This document shows, piece after piece, positions 19,201 to 26,204 of a DNA stretch of 63,445 nt. Each line of letters begins with the position of its first letter. Within the stretch, counting starts at the first letter, position 1. Below the pieces are notes generated by a model. The model did not search any database. It worked only from the letters and a program-made list of their open reading frames with translations, and was not told where the DNA came from. The stretch is from Pseudomonadota bacterium (GTDB lineage: Bacteria > Pseudomonadota > Alphaproteobacteria > Caulobacterales > Caulobacteraceae): the NCBI GenBank assembly GCA_023433655.1, contig JAEYUE010000123.1:1-63445 (forward strand), written 5' to 3'. Made by a program: the position numbers and the translations under genes.

Positions 19201-21414
19201 TGTCTCGTTTTGCACCGCATCGTAGCCAGCCACGATTGGAAAGTTTGTGGAAAAACTACCACCAACCATAAAAGTGTTGCCAGCGGGATCTATTGCCGTT
19301 CCGAACGCCCAATCATGTTCAGTACCGCCAAAATGGGAAGAAAACACTAAAGTATCTCCTTCTGCCGCCAGAACACTGAGAAACGCATCCTCACAAGGGG
19401 GAGTTGCACAACTGTTAACACTGGGTAAATACAAGGCATCTTCGGTTGGGAAATCAATGGATGTTGTGTAGCCAATAACATGTGCCTGATTGTACTGGTC
19501 AACACCGATGTCGAATGCCTCTTCATCTACGCTACCGCCAAGATACGTGAAGTAGGAAAGCGTGAAGGGGGAAGATGTGGTATTCACCTTTGCTACAAAG
19601 ACATCCATGACACCTCCGCCGAAAGTGTTTTGAACAGCGTTTACAACGGCGAGGTTCGGAGATTCCGTCTTTCCTGTGATATAAATGTTGTTATTTGCAT
19701 CTAATTCAATGCCATAACCATAATCCTCATCAGAGCCGCCCAGGAAAGTGCTGAACAGCATTGCGGCGCTTCCCGTCTGGGTCAAATCCATCTTCATAAT
19801 AGTGGCATCGATGCCCCCACCGTAGGAAGCCTGTATAGGATTAACTTTGGGAAAATTGGATGAGGAAGAAGTGGTCATCCCTGCCAAATATACATTGTTG
19901 GTACTATCCAGGGCAATGCCATATCCATCTTCCCAACCAGTACCACCAACCAGGGAGCTATACAGAAGGGATGACGAGCCGGACAATCCCGGATCAATTT
20001 TGACCACAATTAGATCACGCGTTCCGGATTTGCTTGTGTCATAAGCGTTTTCTGTGGTAGGAAAATTGGTTGATTCTGTGTAGCCTGTGGCGTAAACGAT
20101 GCCCGCCGAATCAATCACCATTCGGCGGAATTCTTCTTTTCCGCTACCGCCAAGGTAGGTGCTGTACAGGAGTACGTCTCCCTCCGCACCGATCTTGGTG
20201 AAGAATGCATCTCGATCTCCGCCGAATGACTGATACTTACTCGAAGTCGTTGGGAAGTTGGTTGAGGCGGTACGTCCGGCAACGTAAATGTTGTCGGAAG
20301 AATCAACAGCAATTCCATAACCTTCATCATAACTTCCCCCGCCCAGGTAGGTGCTGTACAGGATCGCTGTTCCGGTGGGGTTAAGTTTTGTTACCACGAC
20401 ATCGGCATCGCCAGAACGAGATGTTTGACCTGCATTTGACGTTGTCGGGTAGGAACTGCTCATACTGTACCCGGTGAAAATGATGTTACCAGCCGAATCC
20501 ACCGTAACATCATTGCCCTCATCGTAGCCGCTGTTGCCAACGTAGGTACTCCATTCGAGCGTGGGGTCGATCACAAGCTCGAAATTGGGGTCATAACCGT
20601 ACGGCAGAGCAAAGGAAGCATTCTTATTATCCAAGGAGTAAACAGCTGGCACCCAAATGGTTTCGCCGTTAATGACCTGCCATGCAATCGGGGCAGACTC
20701 TCGCAGAGTGCGCGTTTCACCCGCTCGGTTTGCCTTAACCTGCATAGTACCATCTTCGACAATGGCGACATTTTTCCCTCCTTGGTAATCCCATTGGATA
20801 ACCGAGGGATCAGCTTGCGGAGCAACAATGAAGGAAGTCTTGATGTTTCCATCCCCGCCATTGACTACCATATCAATGCCCGGATAGATTTCTTTGTACA
20901 TAACAGCACCATAGGTTGGGACATCAGCGACCCAACCTGCAGGATCATCCCCGTATAGGAAGTTCGCCTTACCAGGAAGTTCGTTGAGGCCAATCACTTC
21001 GGAATTTCGATTAGCGCCTTTATACTTAACCTTCAACTCAAATGGCTTTTTGTATTCTGGTAGGCCTTCGCTATTTTTGGGTTTGCGAACACGCTCGGCA
21101 ATCGCCAGATGCAATTCGCCAGGTTTGAAGAACAGCGAGCCGCCGTGATTGGAGACGTGGAACTTTACATTTCCATCTTCAATCTGCCCCTGATTAGGCA
21201 TAAACGAAACGGGCATTTGAAACGTTCCATCTCCATTTTGTGCCAGAGGCGTGTAATTGTTCACTTCGGACGCAGCCCCGTTAAAGGACAACTGTTTCTC
21301 CGCGGTTTTTTCCGCAGAAGACGCTTTTGCTGGCACTGGCTGAACTACGCCAACTATTAACGTAGAAATGTAAATGAAAACAACTACTGCATTGACAACG
21401 CGATTTTTTGTCAT
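13246..21414 (-). CDS. Giant secreted DUF7948/SBBP/SpvB/YD-repeat protein lacking the Rhs core
   Basis: A 2722-aa exported protein. In order: signal peptide ending near PVPAKASS; DUF7948-type N-domain (VSFMPNQGQIEDGNVKFHVS, about 60-290); SBBP repeats (STYLGGGSYDEGYGIAVDSS type, about 300-790); a TPTPT linker; an Ig-like region; an SpvB-type domain (SYSFPISVPTGAGGVAPSV, near residue 1065); and Rhs/YD repeats (about 1980-2690). The chain stops at YLNGSYEKQIVTGTG...DDKKH, just where a normal Rhs protein would enter its DHLGS...core. That core appears in the next gene. I prefer ATG 21414 (ribosome-binding site AGAGGTCG) over the upstream TTG 21435. Such shells are known from TcC/Rhs toxins to encapsulate a toxic tail. 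Confidence 0.85.
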   Translation of the reverse strand: MTKNRVVNAVVVFIYISTLIVGVVQPVPAKASSAEKTAEKQLSFNGAASEVNNYTPLAQNGDGTFQMPVSFMPNQGQIEDGNVKFHVSNHGGSLFFKPGELHLAIAERVRKPKNSEGLPEYKKPFELKVKYKGANRNSEVIGLNELPGKANFLYGDDPAGWVADVPTYGAVMYKEIYPGIDMVVNGGDGNIKTSFIVAPQADPSVIQWDYQGGKNVAIVEDGTMQVKANRAGETRTLRESAPIAWQVINGETIWVPAVYSLDNKNASFALPYGYDPNFELVIDPTLEWSTYVGNSGYDEGNDVTVDSAGNIIFTGYSMSSSYPTTSNAGQTSRSGDADVVVTKLNPTGTAILYSTYLGGGSYDEGYGIAVDSSDNIYVAGRTASTNFPTTSSKYQSFGGDRDAFFTKIGAEGDVLLYSTYLGGSGKEEFRRMVIDSAGIVYATGYTESTNFPTTENAYDTSKSGTRDLIVVKIDPGLSGSSSLLYSSLVGGTGWEDGYGIALDSTNNVYLAGMTTSSSSNFPKVNPIQASYGGGIDATIMKMDLTQTGSAAMLFSTFLGGSDEDYGYGIELDANNNIYITGKTESPNLAVVNAVQNTFGGGVMDVFVAKVNTTSSPFTLSYFTYLGGSVDEEAFDIGVDQYNQAHVIGYTTSIDFPTEDALYLPSVNSCATPPCEDAFLSVLAAEGDTLVFSSHFGGTEHDWAFGTAIDPAGNTFMVGGSFSTNFPIVAGYDAVQNETTKTDVILMKISPITPPETATPTPTVTPTPTNTQTPTPTSTPTATSCIAAGNCELTLSAATPDFKVGELVEIDWQINADPYNPSLVPNWKISFILPPGFTPETPANGIYDSAANTFDILVPAASGSLQLMTTDTAQDSVIYAELRDGTTIIHSPMPIKLTAKRTEPITSTDGGEVVDPNGGISVNIPPAALPEPANVTVWSPQTVTVNNMTVVPPFEDMYEIIAVQSSDGTTEIHQLNGEAELIVPVDPKYLDPFYPIDATQLVLSYFDTTRNEWMPLITRFDESTLTLRAKTNHFSLFSVNTNSLDKLLAPPLDAAQTSGFTGSAAYSFPISVPTGAGGVAPSVSLSYSSQSVEGLKINSQGGITGIGWSLDAGGSIFRNPQKSQISEVDDTFSLVVGGFSSQLIPVNKAADGKWMDYQPMNQNFWKIRRYILDASNTSTAPVNSGCPTIASQGSPCHYDKWVVWDKVGTQFTFDRRAYTLEPGDTYRNKPWGWFLTETKYPNGQVITFTYEQIDNLDRIPKTFSNIYGATLEGNMDVSLRLKEIKYSGDYYKVEFIYSDRKDISDTYTQKNATYRYEPKKLDSIVVYADGVITHKYQLGYNDQTNTPNLFPTFEWKKAGATGKALVLESITEYGVKAQASQPPITFKYGEQTLWGTTKVNGRDHMHLTQVNNGQGGVVTFIYEDLDPSTPAGLPYAAPKGDDKTAKTLKTGEFHIPAGGTFDLGSVENKPGSAYNITCSVNAKDGGSYQITTETDQSQPTTNFTSETVSVPASAYHSYDNYSSTVFIHSDAKPRAGSQENTFLTLKNTSTKWLYVKECKAVPVVTHYRILMQITEDLVFGDKYVTKYSYEKPGVNSPKNTQNPDGLSEKAGLYGHDYSLTTINSDFWGHAVVTVTNLSFDGVNSANGKPNEILTGAEKGNRVETKYHQQDYLLGQVAEVKTYDSNGVLLSWINNQQKVEVKNLPNWPTFCARAYVYGVQQTGCYLDQISAWTRPEWEVSRGYGKNGAETSNHFMGMYTENGYDGFNNETSTLIRVYNAGANVDDPKTWSAYRKVETIYVPNQSESTDGTAITNLISLPGASITYKCSDTVACNTQPSDIVDASCTIYNGSSICTYNNPGTPQSGVPYASRRLLEFRNNNYADPLYVDARTTYDAYGNQIKNETFLKEGTNTLIFQPTKGTVEKRWGYISTMGNAVAAWEETGPAIKGWRTTLGYLSGSNGYYLGLPTKEIDFRGAILEAEYDAFGRTKLIKKQDLGDPSLTVKPVYEANYSDFNQTTNPVTPPHISIKSWFDTAGTGRYTETRSYYDGLGRKYISSVADVDVFTGLLTINGRDIISFSSFDKLGRNLSTSVPYDIPSGMSNAYDRPADHPGENPASSRNVYDASGQLIAVVAANGSRVEKDYDVDIEDDNLYTVETSKDASGNFEKTYKDNFGRMAIVKRFAHTGAQISEIRYEYDVKNNLTAIRPMWSSNDTSSSNHATTFTYDFMGRKKTMNDPNMGLWEYTYDVMGNLIQQKDANGQKTCTYYDELIRTIGVYHPDLVDDASTTGVDESACPTTNPGDIKNTFSYVYDTPPTTSDVSPSFFTYPNGKTVAVKIPAGSIYMAYDMHGRLTSQYYALKLINDVKPGMGNFEMKFDYYFDGQVQSLTYPGMNHINTIIRDDEGRSIALHRSSDSTGNYIIGGQDTAFDEYGRNRYLPFGFENLFQTKGFYHVNASKVVDGITLGSDILGGKLMSIAYGKKVDGANIFKLTYEAYDASGNITKLTDLTARGNQTHIFTYDAMNRLKTARADAMGDIPNYHQKFIYGGDPEDPQASTFPWSGRFVGRQNLTQDGSAVTFTLDYVYDNSKPHAVIEAGNGTKYTYDQNGNMVCRTEDGVTYHQEWTADNLLKKVYWNDKGHSQGDAECKPPAPPATLPSPSSYDHEVTFTYGASENRILRVERIKDSLGRSVEVTTVYLNGSYEKQIVTGTGVSSPVTTALDDKKH

Positions 21415-21435
21415 AAAATGCGACCTCTTATACAA

Positions 21436-21739
21436 AATAGATCTAGAAGATTTCTATAGATTCAAGCAAAAGCTCAACGACGGAGCGCCAGGCAGATCAC
21501 TGCTACATAAAGGTTTTCCTTATTTGGGGCAAGTGTTCATCCTTACCCGACGCTGGTGGTGATTGATAAACGAAACAATCATCTCGATAATCTATAAGTT
21601 TGCAGTACTTGGAAACCAACCCGATCTCCCAACTTTTTGACAACCCGCAAGGTACAATCAAAACTGCTCCGTACTATACAGTCGATCAGATTTTCACCTA
21701 ATCAAGTAACCATCTCCTCTGAATATCAACAACCAACAA
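21436..21739. other. Gene-free stretch upstream of the Rhs locus
   Basis: About 300 bases, AT-rich, with no convincing reading frame. It probably holds the promoter of the minus-strand secretion locus, but I could not pick a convincing -35/-10 pair by eye. Confidence 0.3.
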
Positions 21740-21950
21740 CTAGCATTCCGAGCGCTAAGCATTGCAGGATCAATATTGCTCCGTCGCGGTCCTGCATATT
21801 ATGGCTGTGACCATTTCTTGCACACTAATCCCCGATGTCCACCAACAAATACCGTTTCAGTCCGGTCACCTACTTTCTTGCGTCAGCCGCGTACTCCACC
21901 ATCCTCCTCCGCTTTGACTGGCTATAGATCAAAAACCGTCACGCGGTTGG
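21740..21950 (-). pseudogene. IS5-family transposase remnant
   Basis: Read on the minus strand across frames, the region gives VTVFD, a stop, then PVKAEEDGGVRG, and in another frame KKV..GLKRYLLVDIGD and MQDRDGAILIL. These correspond to the very conserved IS5/IS1031-type block (DSQSVKT..GG.RGYDAGKKV.G.KRHLLVD...QDRDGAK.LL). Several stops and frameshifts show it is dead, and only the central catalytic region survives. Confidence 0.55.
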
Positions 21951-22133
21951 GATTCCTTCCCAACCTTTCATCACTGGGTATTGGTCATCTGCTATCGAGT
22001 GTCTTCGATCCCCCATTCCTGAAAGATGAGTAATTGCGCTTTGGTTTTGCCTTCAGCAATTTTTTTCGACTACTTCAGCTTTGTCTAGGTTTCAGGCACT
22101 TTTTAGAATAACACCTCAATTTACTATCTGTAA

Positions 22134-22176
22134 TCGGCTTAAATGTCAGTTCAACTTACTGGCGTTTAAGCCGATA
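22134..22176. other. Inverted repeat, 11-bp perfect arms
   Basis: ATCGGCTTAAA (22134-22144) and TTTAAGCCGAT (22166-22176) are perfect inverted copies separated by 21 bases. They lie in a gene-free area between mobile-element remnants. They could be an old element end, a recombinase or operator site, or a weak terminator; nothing in the sequence decides. Confidence 0.4.
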
Positions 22177-22530
22177 TTTAGGTAACTTGTCAATTGTGGG
22201 CTAAATAGGAGCTGCTGGAACAGATTTAGCGGACGTGTTCAGGCGCATCAACACTTCTACTAAAGAAGCTGCTCCGCCATTAGTGTAGGCAACCTGAGCG
22301 ATCATCCTCGAATTCCGCCAGCCCTAATACCGTTGAGGCTGTGCTTCCCCACCGGCCATTCATACGAAGCAATGAACTTATGAAATAAGTCCATTCTTTC
22401 GTGTTCATCCTAACGGGATGCACCATACAAGCACACGAATCAAATGATCACACCTTGTAGCATAGGCTTGTGAGGAGAGTCGAAAAGCTATTACAAGTTA
22501 TGATCTATTTCCTTACTCTATATTTTATTA
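22177..22530. other. Gene-free stretch
   Basis: About 350 bases between the inverted repeat and the strong hairpin, with no supportable gene. Given the transposase and recombinase remnants on both sides it is probably eroded mobile DNA. Confidence 0.3.
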
Positions 22531-22568
22531 ATAGCCCCACCAGTAATGGCAGTCGCTGGTGGGGCTAT
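22531..22568. terminator. Strong 13-bp hairpin, probable bidirectional terminator
   Basis: ATAGCCCCACCAG and CTGGTGGGGCTAT form a perfect 13-bp GC-rich stem with a 12-base loop. The flanks are AT-rich (TATTTTATTA on the left), giving U-rich tails for minus-strand transcripts. It sits just downstream of the tyrosine-recombinase remnant on the minus strand and would be well placed to end transcription from RR2 and that remnant. Confidence 0.65.
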
Positions 22569-22639
22569 TCTGATCATTATGCCAATGTATTACAACCGCA
22601 TATTTTCAACCGGGGTCGCCTATCGATGCACCCGCTCGA

Positions 22640-23150
22640 TATCCATTTCCGCGAATTTTGCATAAATTGCAGACATCATCCAACGAGGTGTGTCTTAATA
22701 AGGCTTGAAGCGTAAACACATCACCGCCAGATCGAAGATAGGTGATCGCCATGGTGTATGTCGGAACTTTTGTGGATGAGCATTTTTCACGCCGGCATTC
22801 TCAGCAATTCGAAGGATCAGATAACGCAAGCATTCAAGGTTAAAAAGACGCTCATCCTGGTGGAAAACAGTCGCGCATCTGGGTCATTTCGATCATCACG
22901 TGCAATAAGGTAACGCCAAAGTACCCGACGAGCACTTTTCCCAACAAACACGGTCTGACCTTTTCCGGCTTTTGCGCCACCTTCATCGCCGTGCTTTAAC
23001 ACACCCTTGCCGTTTTTCATATCCACATCTCCTATCTTGAAATGAGAGAATTCAGAAGCACGCAGAAAAGTATCCAGTAAGAAAAGGATAATCGCCTCAT
23101 CACGCTTCGCATTTGCCCGGTGTATGGTGAAGGCTTTGCGGTTTCTGTAG
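22640..23150 (-). pseudogene. Tyrosine recombinase (XerC/D-like) remnant
   Basis: On the minus strand, reading from about 23150: RANAKRDEAIILFLLDTFLR then ASEFSHFKIGDVDMKNGKG, GKGQTVFVGKSARRVLWRYL and DRNDPDARLFSTR, and after frameshifts MAITYLRSGGDVFTLQALLR followed by HTSLDDV. These are the catalytic-domain landmarks of phage-integrase/Xer recombinases, including the first arginine region (LRASE) and the LRHTSLD segment near the final His. Loss of the HxxR area to frameshifts and the missing N-terminal domain show it is non-functional. It lies directly behind RR2 on the same strand. Confidence 0.75.
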
Positions 23151-23171
23151 ATAGGAAAACTGCATCTTCCG

Positions 23172-23825
23172 CTAAATCGTTATCCAGTCATTCTTTATAG
23201 CAACCACTACTGCTTTTGTTCGATTCGGGACGCTGAGTTTGTACATAATCTGCTCGACGTGGTGGCGCACGGTGCGTTCCGCAATGACTAGATCCCGTGC
23301 AATCTCCTGGTTGCTCATCCCCGCTGCCAGGCAGTTCATGATCTCTCGCTCGCGTCGGCTTAGCGGAGAAGGCTGGTCTTGCTTTTCTCCGATACGTGTT
23401 TGCAAGTTTGCCTTTTTCATAAGCACGTGAAGAATCGGGGAGCTGAACCAGGTATCGCCAGACGCAACGGCGTGAACGGCGCGAATCAATGGCTCAGCTT
23501 CCTCGTCTTTCATCAGGCAGCCTTTTACACCGCAGGTAAAATAGCCAGGCAGCTCACCTTCTGGTTCATGGTCGAACAATAAGATGATTTCGAGTTCTGG
23601 AATTTCGTTTTTCAGTAAGTGAAACAGAGTATTGCAATCATTCTTAATCAGCATATGGTCGAGCAGCAGGATCTTGGGCTCAAGCTCAATACAGATTCTT
23701 CTCGTATCTTGCTTCGTCCTAGCCTCACCAACAACAATCAAATCTGGTTGTGTTGATAATACGGTACGGATTCCTGAGCAGACAAATGGCTGGTGATCGG
23801 CGATGATGACTTTGATGCAGGCCAT
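23172..23825 (-). CDS. NarL/LuxR-type response regulator RR2
   Basis: A 217-aa paralogue of RR1 (2870-3523), identical in length and alike through most of the chain. It has a receiver domain with ADHQPF (D10), the phospho-acceptor D56 (ILLLDHML) and K106 (GCLMKDEE), followed by a LuxR HTH (MSNQEIARDLVIAERTVRHH). Unlike RR1 it keeps the pocket aspartate and lysine, so it is the likelier phospho-responsive member. The ATG follows AAAACGGGGGAG, the same leader as RR1, and upstream similarity extends to a GGGAATCCACAG segment. No kinase is nearby. RR1 and RR2 face opposite directions and bracket the secretion locus. Confidence 0.92.
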   Translation of the reverse strand: MACIKVIIADHQPFVCSGIRTVLSTQPDLIVVGEARTKQDTRRICIELEPKILLLDHMLIKNDCNTLFHLLKNEIPELEIILLFDHEPEGELPGYFTCGVKGCLMKDEEAEPLIRAVHAVASGDTWFSSPILHVLMKKANLQTRIGEKQDQPSPLSRREREIMNCLAAGMSNQEIARDLVIAERTVRHHVEQIMYKLSVPNRTKAVVVAIKNDWITI

Positions 23826-23829
23826 CGAG

Positions 23830-24170
23830 ACTCCCCCGTTTTATTCGGTTATTTGAAAAAATATCTTAAGTCTCTTTGGAAATAAATAATATAAATAAAA
23901 TATACATCCGACATTCACCAAATAAAACTGTGGATTCCCGTAGGTTTAGATTAGCGTTTTATCCACAATAGCAATGTGGGCAAGCACAGTACCTTTTGTA
24001 ATGTTACGTTTTACTGTAAGCCAGCATGACAAATGACCGTAAGCCATGAGGGAACTGAAAAACCAATTGACAAGCGACTCCAAAGGCTCTTTCATAGCAG
24101 TCACAACCCAATAGCCGCAATCCTCCTTTCGTAGCCCCAAAAAGGCGTTCCCCACCGTATCAGATAACCG
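23830..24170. other. Gene-free upstream region of RR2
   Basis: About 340 bases with no supported gene. Near RR2 it is AT-rich and includes GATGTATATTTTATTT, matched upstream of RR1 by GATGTATATTGTATTT, so a shared promoter element for the two regulators is likely here. The rest shows nothing I can name. Confidence 0.4.
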
Positions 24171-24220
24171 CGGCCCACGTGATGTCTCGTTTGTAGAGCG
24201 AGCGTCCGTGGGCCGTTTTT
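24171..24220 (+). terminator. Rho-independent terminator
   Basis: CGGCCCACG (24171-24179) pairs perfectly with CGTGGGCCG (24207-24215), followed at once by TTTTT. It ends any plus-strand transcription just before the 24246 gene and so insulates the conflict island. Confidence 0.75.
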
Positions 24221-24245
24221 AATTCCATTCGCAAGGTGACCATCC

Positions 24246-24812
24246 ATGTCCTTCCTCAAAACTTCTTTTCGCTATCTCCTTCTGCTCCTGCTATTGGCTG
24301 CCGTTGCCTTCACAGCCATTGCTTCCCGGGATGCCTGGCTGCCACTACTGGATCCCAGTGCCGCCGGCGACGAGATCGACCGCCTACCACCCGATGACCG
24401 CATGGCGCTTGAGGCTGTTATGCAAGGCATTCAGGAGTTTTATTCCTTCGACAGCGCTGCTGGACCAGACGCCTGGCTGAAGCGCGCTTGCAAAGCGATG
24501 AGCCAGGCCGGATGCAAGCTCGCTACGCTCGGCAGCGCTCCTTTGTGGAAATCCCTGGGTGACAAGCCATTTTCCTATTCCGCACAGGTAGAGGTGATCG
24601 AAAAGGTTTCTGACCGGTCCTTTTCTACGGAGGATGATGAAGCTTCCCAGGTTTGGAAGACAATCATCACCCTCAACCAGCCACTTCCCGGCAGCAAGAA
24701 CCAGACTGATACCGCCTATGCGCTGGTAGTCAATGAAAATGGGCAGTTTCTTTTCGAGCGCTTCTTGACTGCTCCGGAAAGCGCCCAGTTCGAAAACGAG
24801 GCAACGAAATGA
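24246..24812 (+). CDS. Exported or membrane-anchored hypothetical protein
   Basis: 188 aa. An N-terminal hydrophobic segment (RYLLLLLLLAAVAFTAIA, about 9-26) suggests a signal anchor; the rest is soluble with two cysteines (CKAMSQAGC). AAGGTGA precedes the ATG. Its stop overlaps the next start as ATGA, so the two are translationally coupled. I do not recognise a domain. GC content is noticeably higher than in the Rhs locus to the left, suggesting a separate origin, and it may belong to the same transferred block as the CHAT and STAND genes. Confidence 0.65.
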   Translation: MSFLKTSFRYLLLLLLLAAVAFTAIASRDAWLPLLDPSAAGDEIDRLPPDDRMALEAVMQGIQEFYSFDSAAGPDAWLKRACKAMSQAGCKLATLGSAPLWKSLGDKPFSYSAQVEVIEKVSDRSFSTEDDEASQVWKTIITLNQPLPGSKNQTDTAYALVVNENGQFLFERFLTAPESAQFENEATK

Positions 24813-26051
24813 TCCACACCCATATCCCTTCTCGCCTGTTGATGAGCTTCCTGATCCTGCTCGGTCTAACTGCCTCGTTCCTACCGGGCGCTGCGCAAGC
24901 ACAGACGGATGACCCCTCCCCCTGGGGCGAAGTGGTCGACGAGAACGGCAACATCCGCTTCGACAATCTCACCGACCTGGGTGAAACCACCGAAGCAGCC
25001 GAATGGATGGACATCCCGCTGCCCTTTGGCCAGGAGATTGATCTGGACGCCAATTACCACCGCTACCAGACCCCCCGGATGGGAATGTCGTTGTGCTGCC
25101 CTCGCCGCTCACCCTGGTGATGATGGCGACCAACCCGCAGGAAAGCGGGCTGAGTGGCGCCACATCCCAGGTTGGTATCGGCGGCATGGCCGCGGCAGAA
25201 TTCCTCGGGGGACTGCTGGGCAACAGCATTGACTGGGACCGGGTATCCAGCCAGAACCCCGAATATGTCAACCCTAACCAATTCTGGAACGCAGTCATTT
25301 CTGGACAGGAAAACGTGTGGACCTTCTTTTCCGGCTTCGAATTCCTGGGCGATCTGGCAACCCTCTCATATGGCGACCTCAACGTGCGTATGGGCCTGCT
25401 GATGTATCTGAAAGGCGCTACCAACTGCTCCCAGATCCCCGGCGGCTGCGCAGGAATCATCGCCAGGATTCCGACACCTAACCCATCAAAAACACCGGTT
25501 ATCCCTATCCAGTGCCCGGCACCCACCATCTCTCAGGGCAGCCCGACGCTATCCATCCTCAAAGGAGAACCGGCCAAGCCGCTGGTGATTGGCCAGGATC
25601 CGGAGAAGCGTGGCGCTGATGTACGCATCTCGGTCAGTATTCCACCGGTGTTTCACACCTGGTATGAACGCGTGGAGAAGAAGGAAGACGTCTGCCGGGC
25701 TGCGGCAGCCACAGAAACCTCCAACTGCACCACGGCGGCCGGCGGACGCGGGGTCATTGAAGAAGAAGTGGTCGGTTACGAATGCCGCCAACACGTGGAT
25801 CGCTACGAAGAGCGCATTACGAATTTGACTGCGCAAGCGAATCTGGATGCTCCCAGCCGGGTATGGATCACCACAGGACTGGCTGGGAAATGGTATGAGG
25901 CCACGCTCAAACGGCCGGATATCAAATTGGTTCCTGGATTGGGCTCCGCAGAGACAGGGTGGTAGCACGAGAAGCACTTACTAAAGCGAAGTTGTACATC
26001 TGGATGCGGGATGAAGTGGGCGAAGTGTATTCGGATGACCAATTTGTTTGA
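24809..26051 (+). pseudogene. Exported hypothetical protein, frame broken twice by single-base losses
   Basis: The signal peptide MIHTHIPSRLLMSFLILLGL continues to AAQA/Q, then a mature chain. Three frames join into one protein of about 414 aa if one C is added to the C6 run at 25071-25076 (restoring TPPDGNVVVLPSP) and one G to GGG at 25941-25943 (restoring LVPGLGLRRDRVVAREALTK to the stop at 26049-26051). No known domain is recognised; there are Cys pairs (ATNCSQIPGGC) and a late VCRAAAATETSNC segment. It follows the 24246 gene with an ATGA overlap. The breaks may be sequencing errors (see findings). Confidence 0.6.
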
Positions 26052-26139
26052 TTCCGGGATTCGGACAGCCAGCCGACTCGCTTTTCGACTTGAGCCATCA
26101 TTTTTCGGATGATTACTTTAAAGGTATTCAAAATATTTA

Positions 26140-26169
26140 TTAACAATGTTTCTTTCTCTACTGTATAAT
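26140..26169 (+). promoter_or_regulatory. Promoter for the CHAT-SIR2 / STAND-WD40 genes
   Basis: TTAACA (26140-26145) and a consensus TATAAT (26164-26169) are 18 bp apart. Transcription would begin near 26176, leaving about 29 bases of leader with TGAGGTG as ribosome-binding site before the TTG start at 26205. Confidence 0.65.
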
Positions 26170-26204
26170 AACGTAGATCGTCCGACATAATACTGAGGTG
26201 CATC

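Noticed and set aside
21776..22033. Plus-strand 85-codon frame
   Set aside because: Composition is not protein-like and the minus strand carries the IS5-family remnant.
22134..22176. Attachment site of the decayed recombinase
   Set aside because: The inverted repeat is near the remnant, but no matching direct repeat was found to support an att site.
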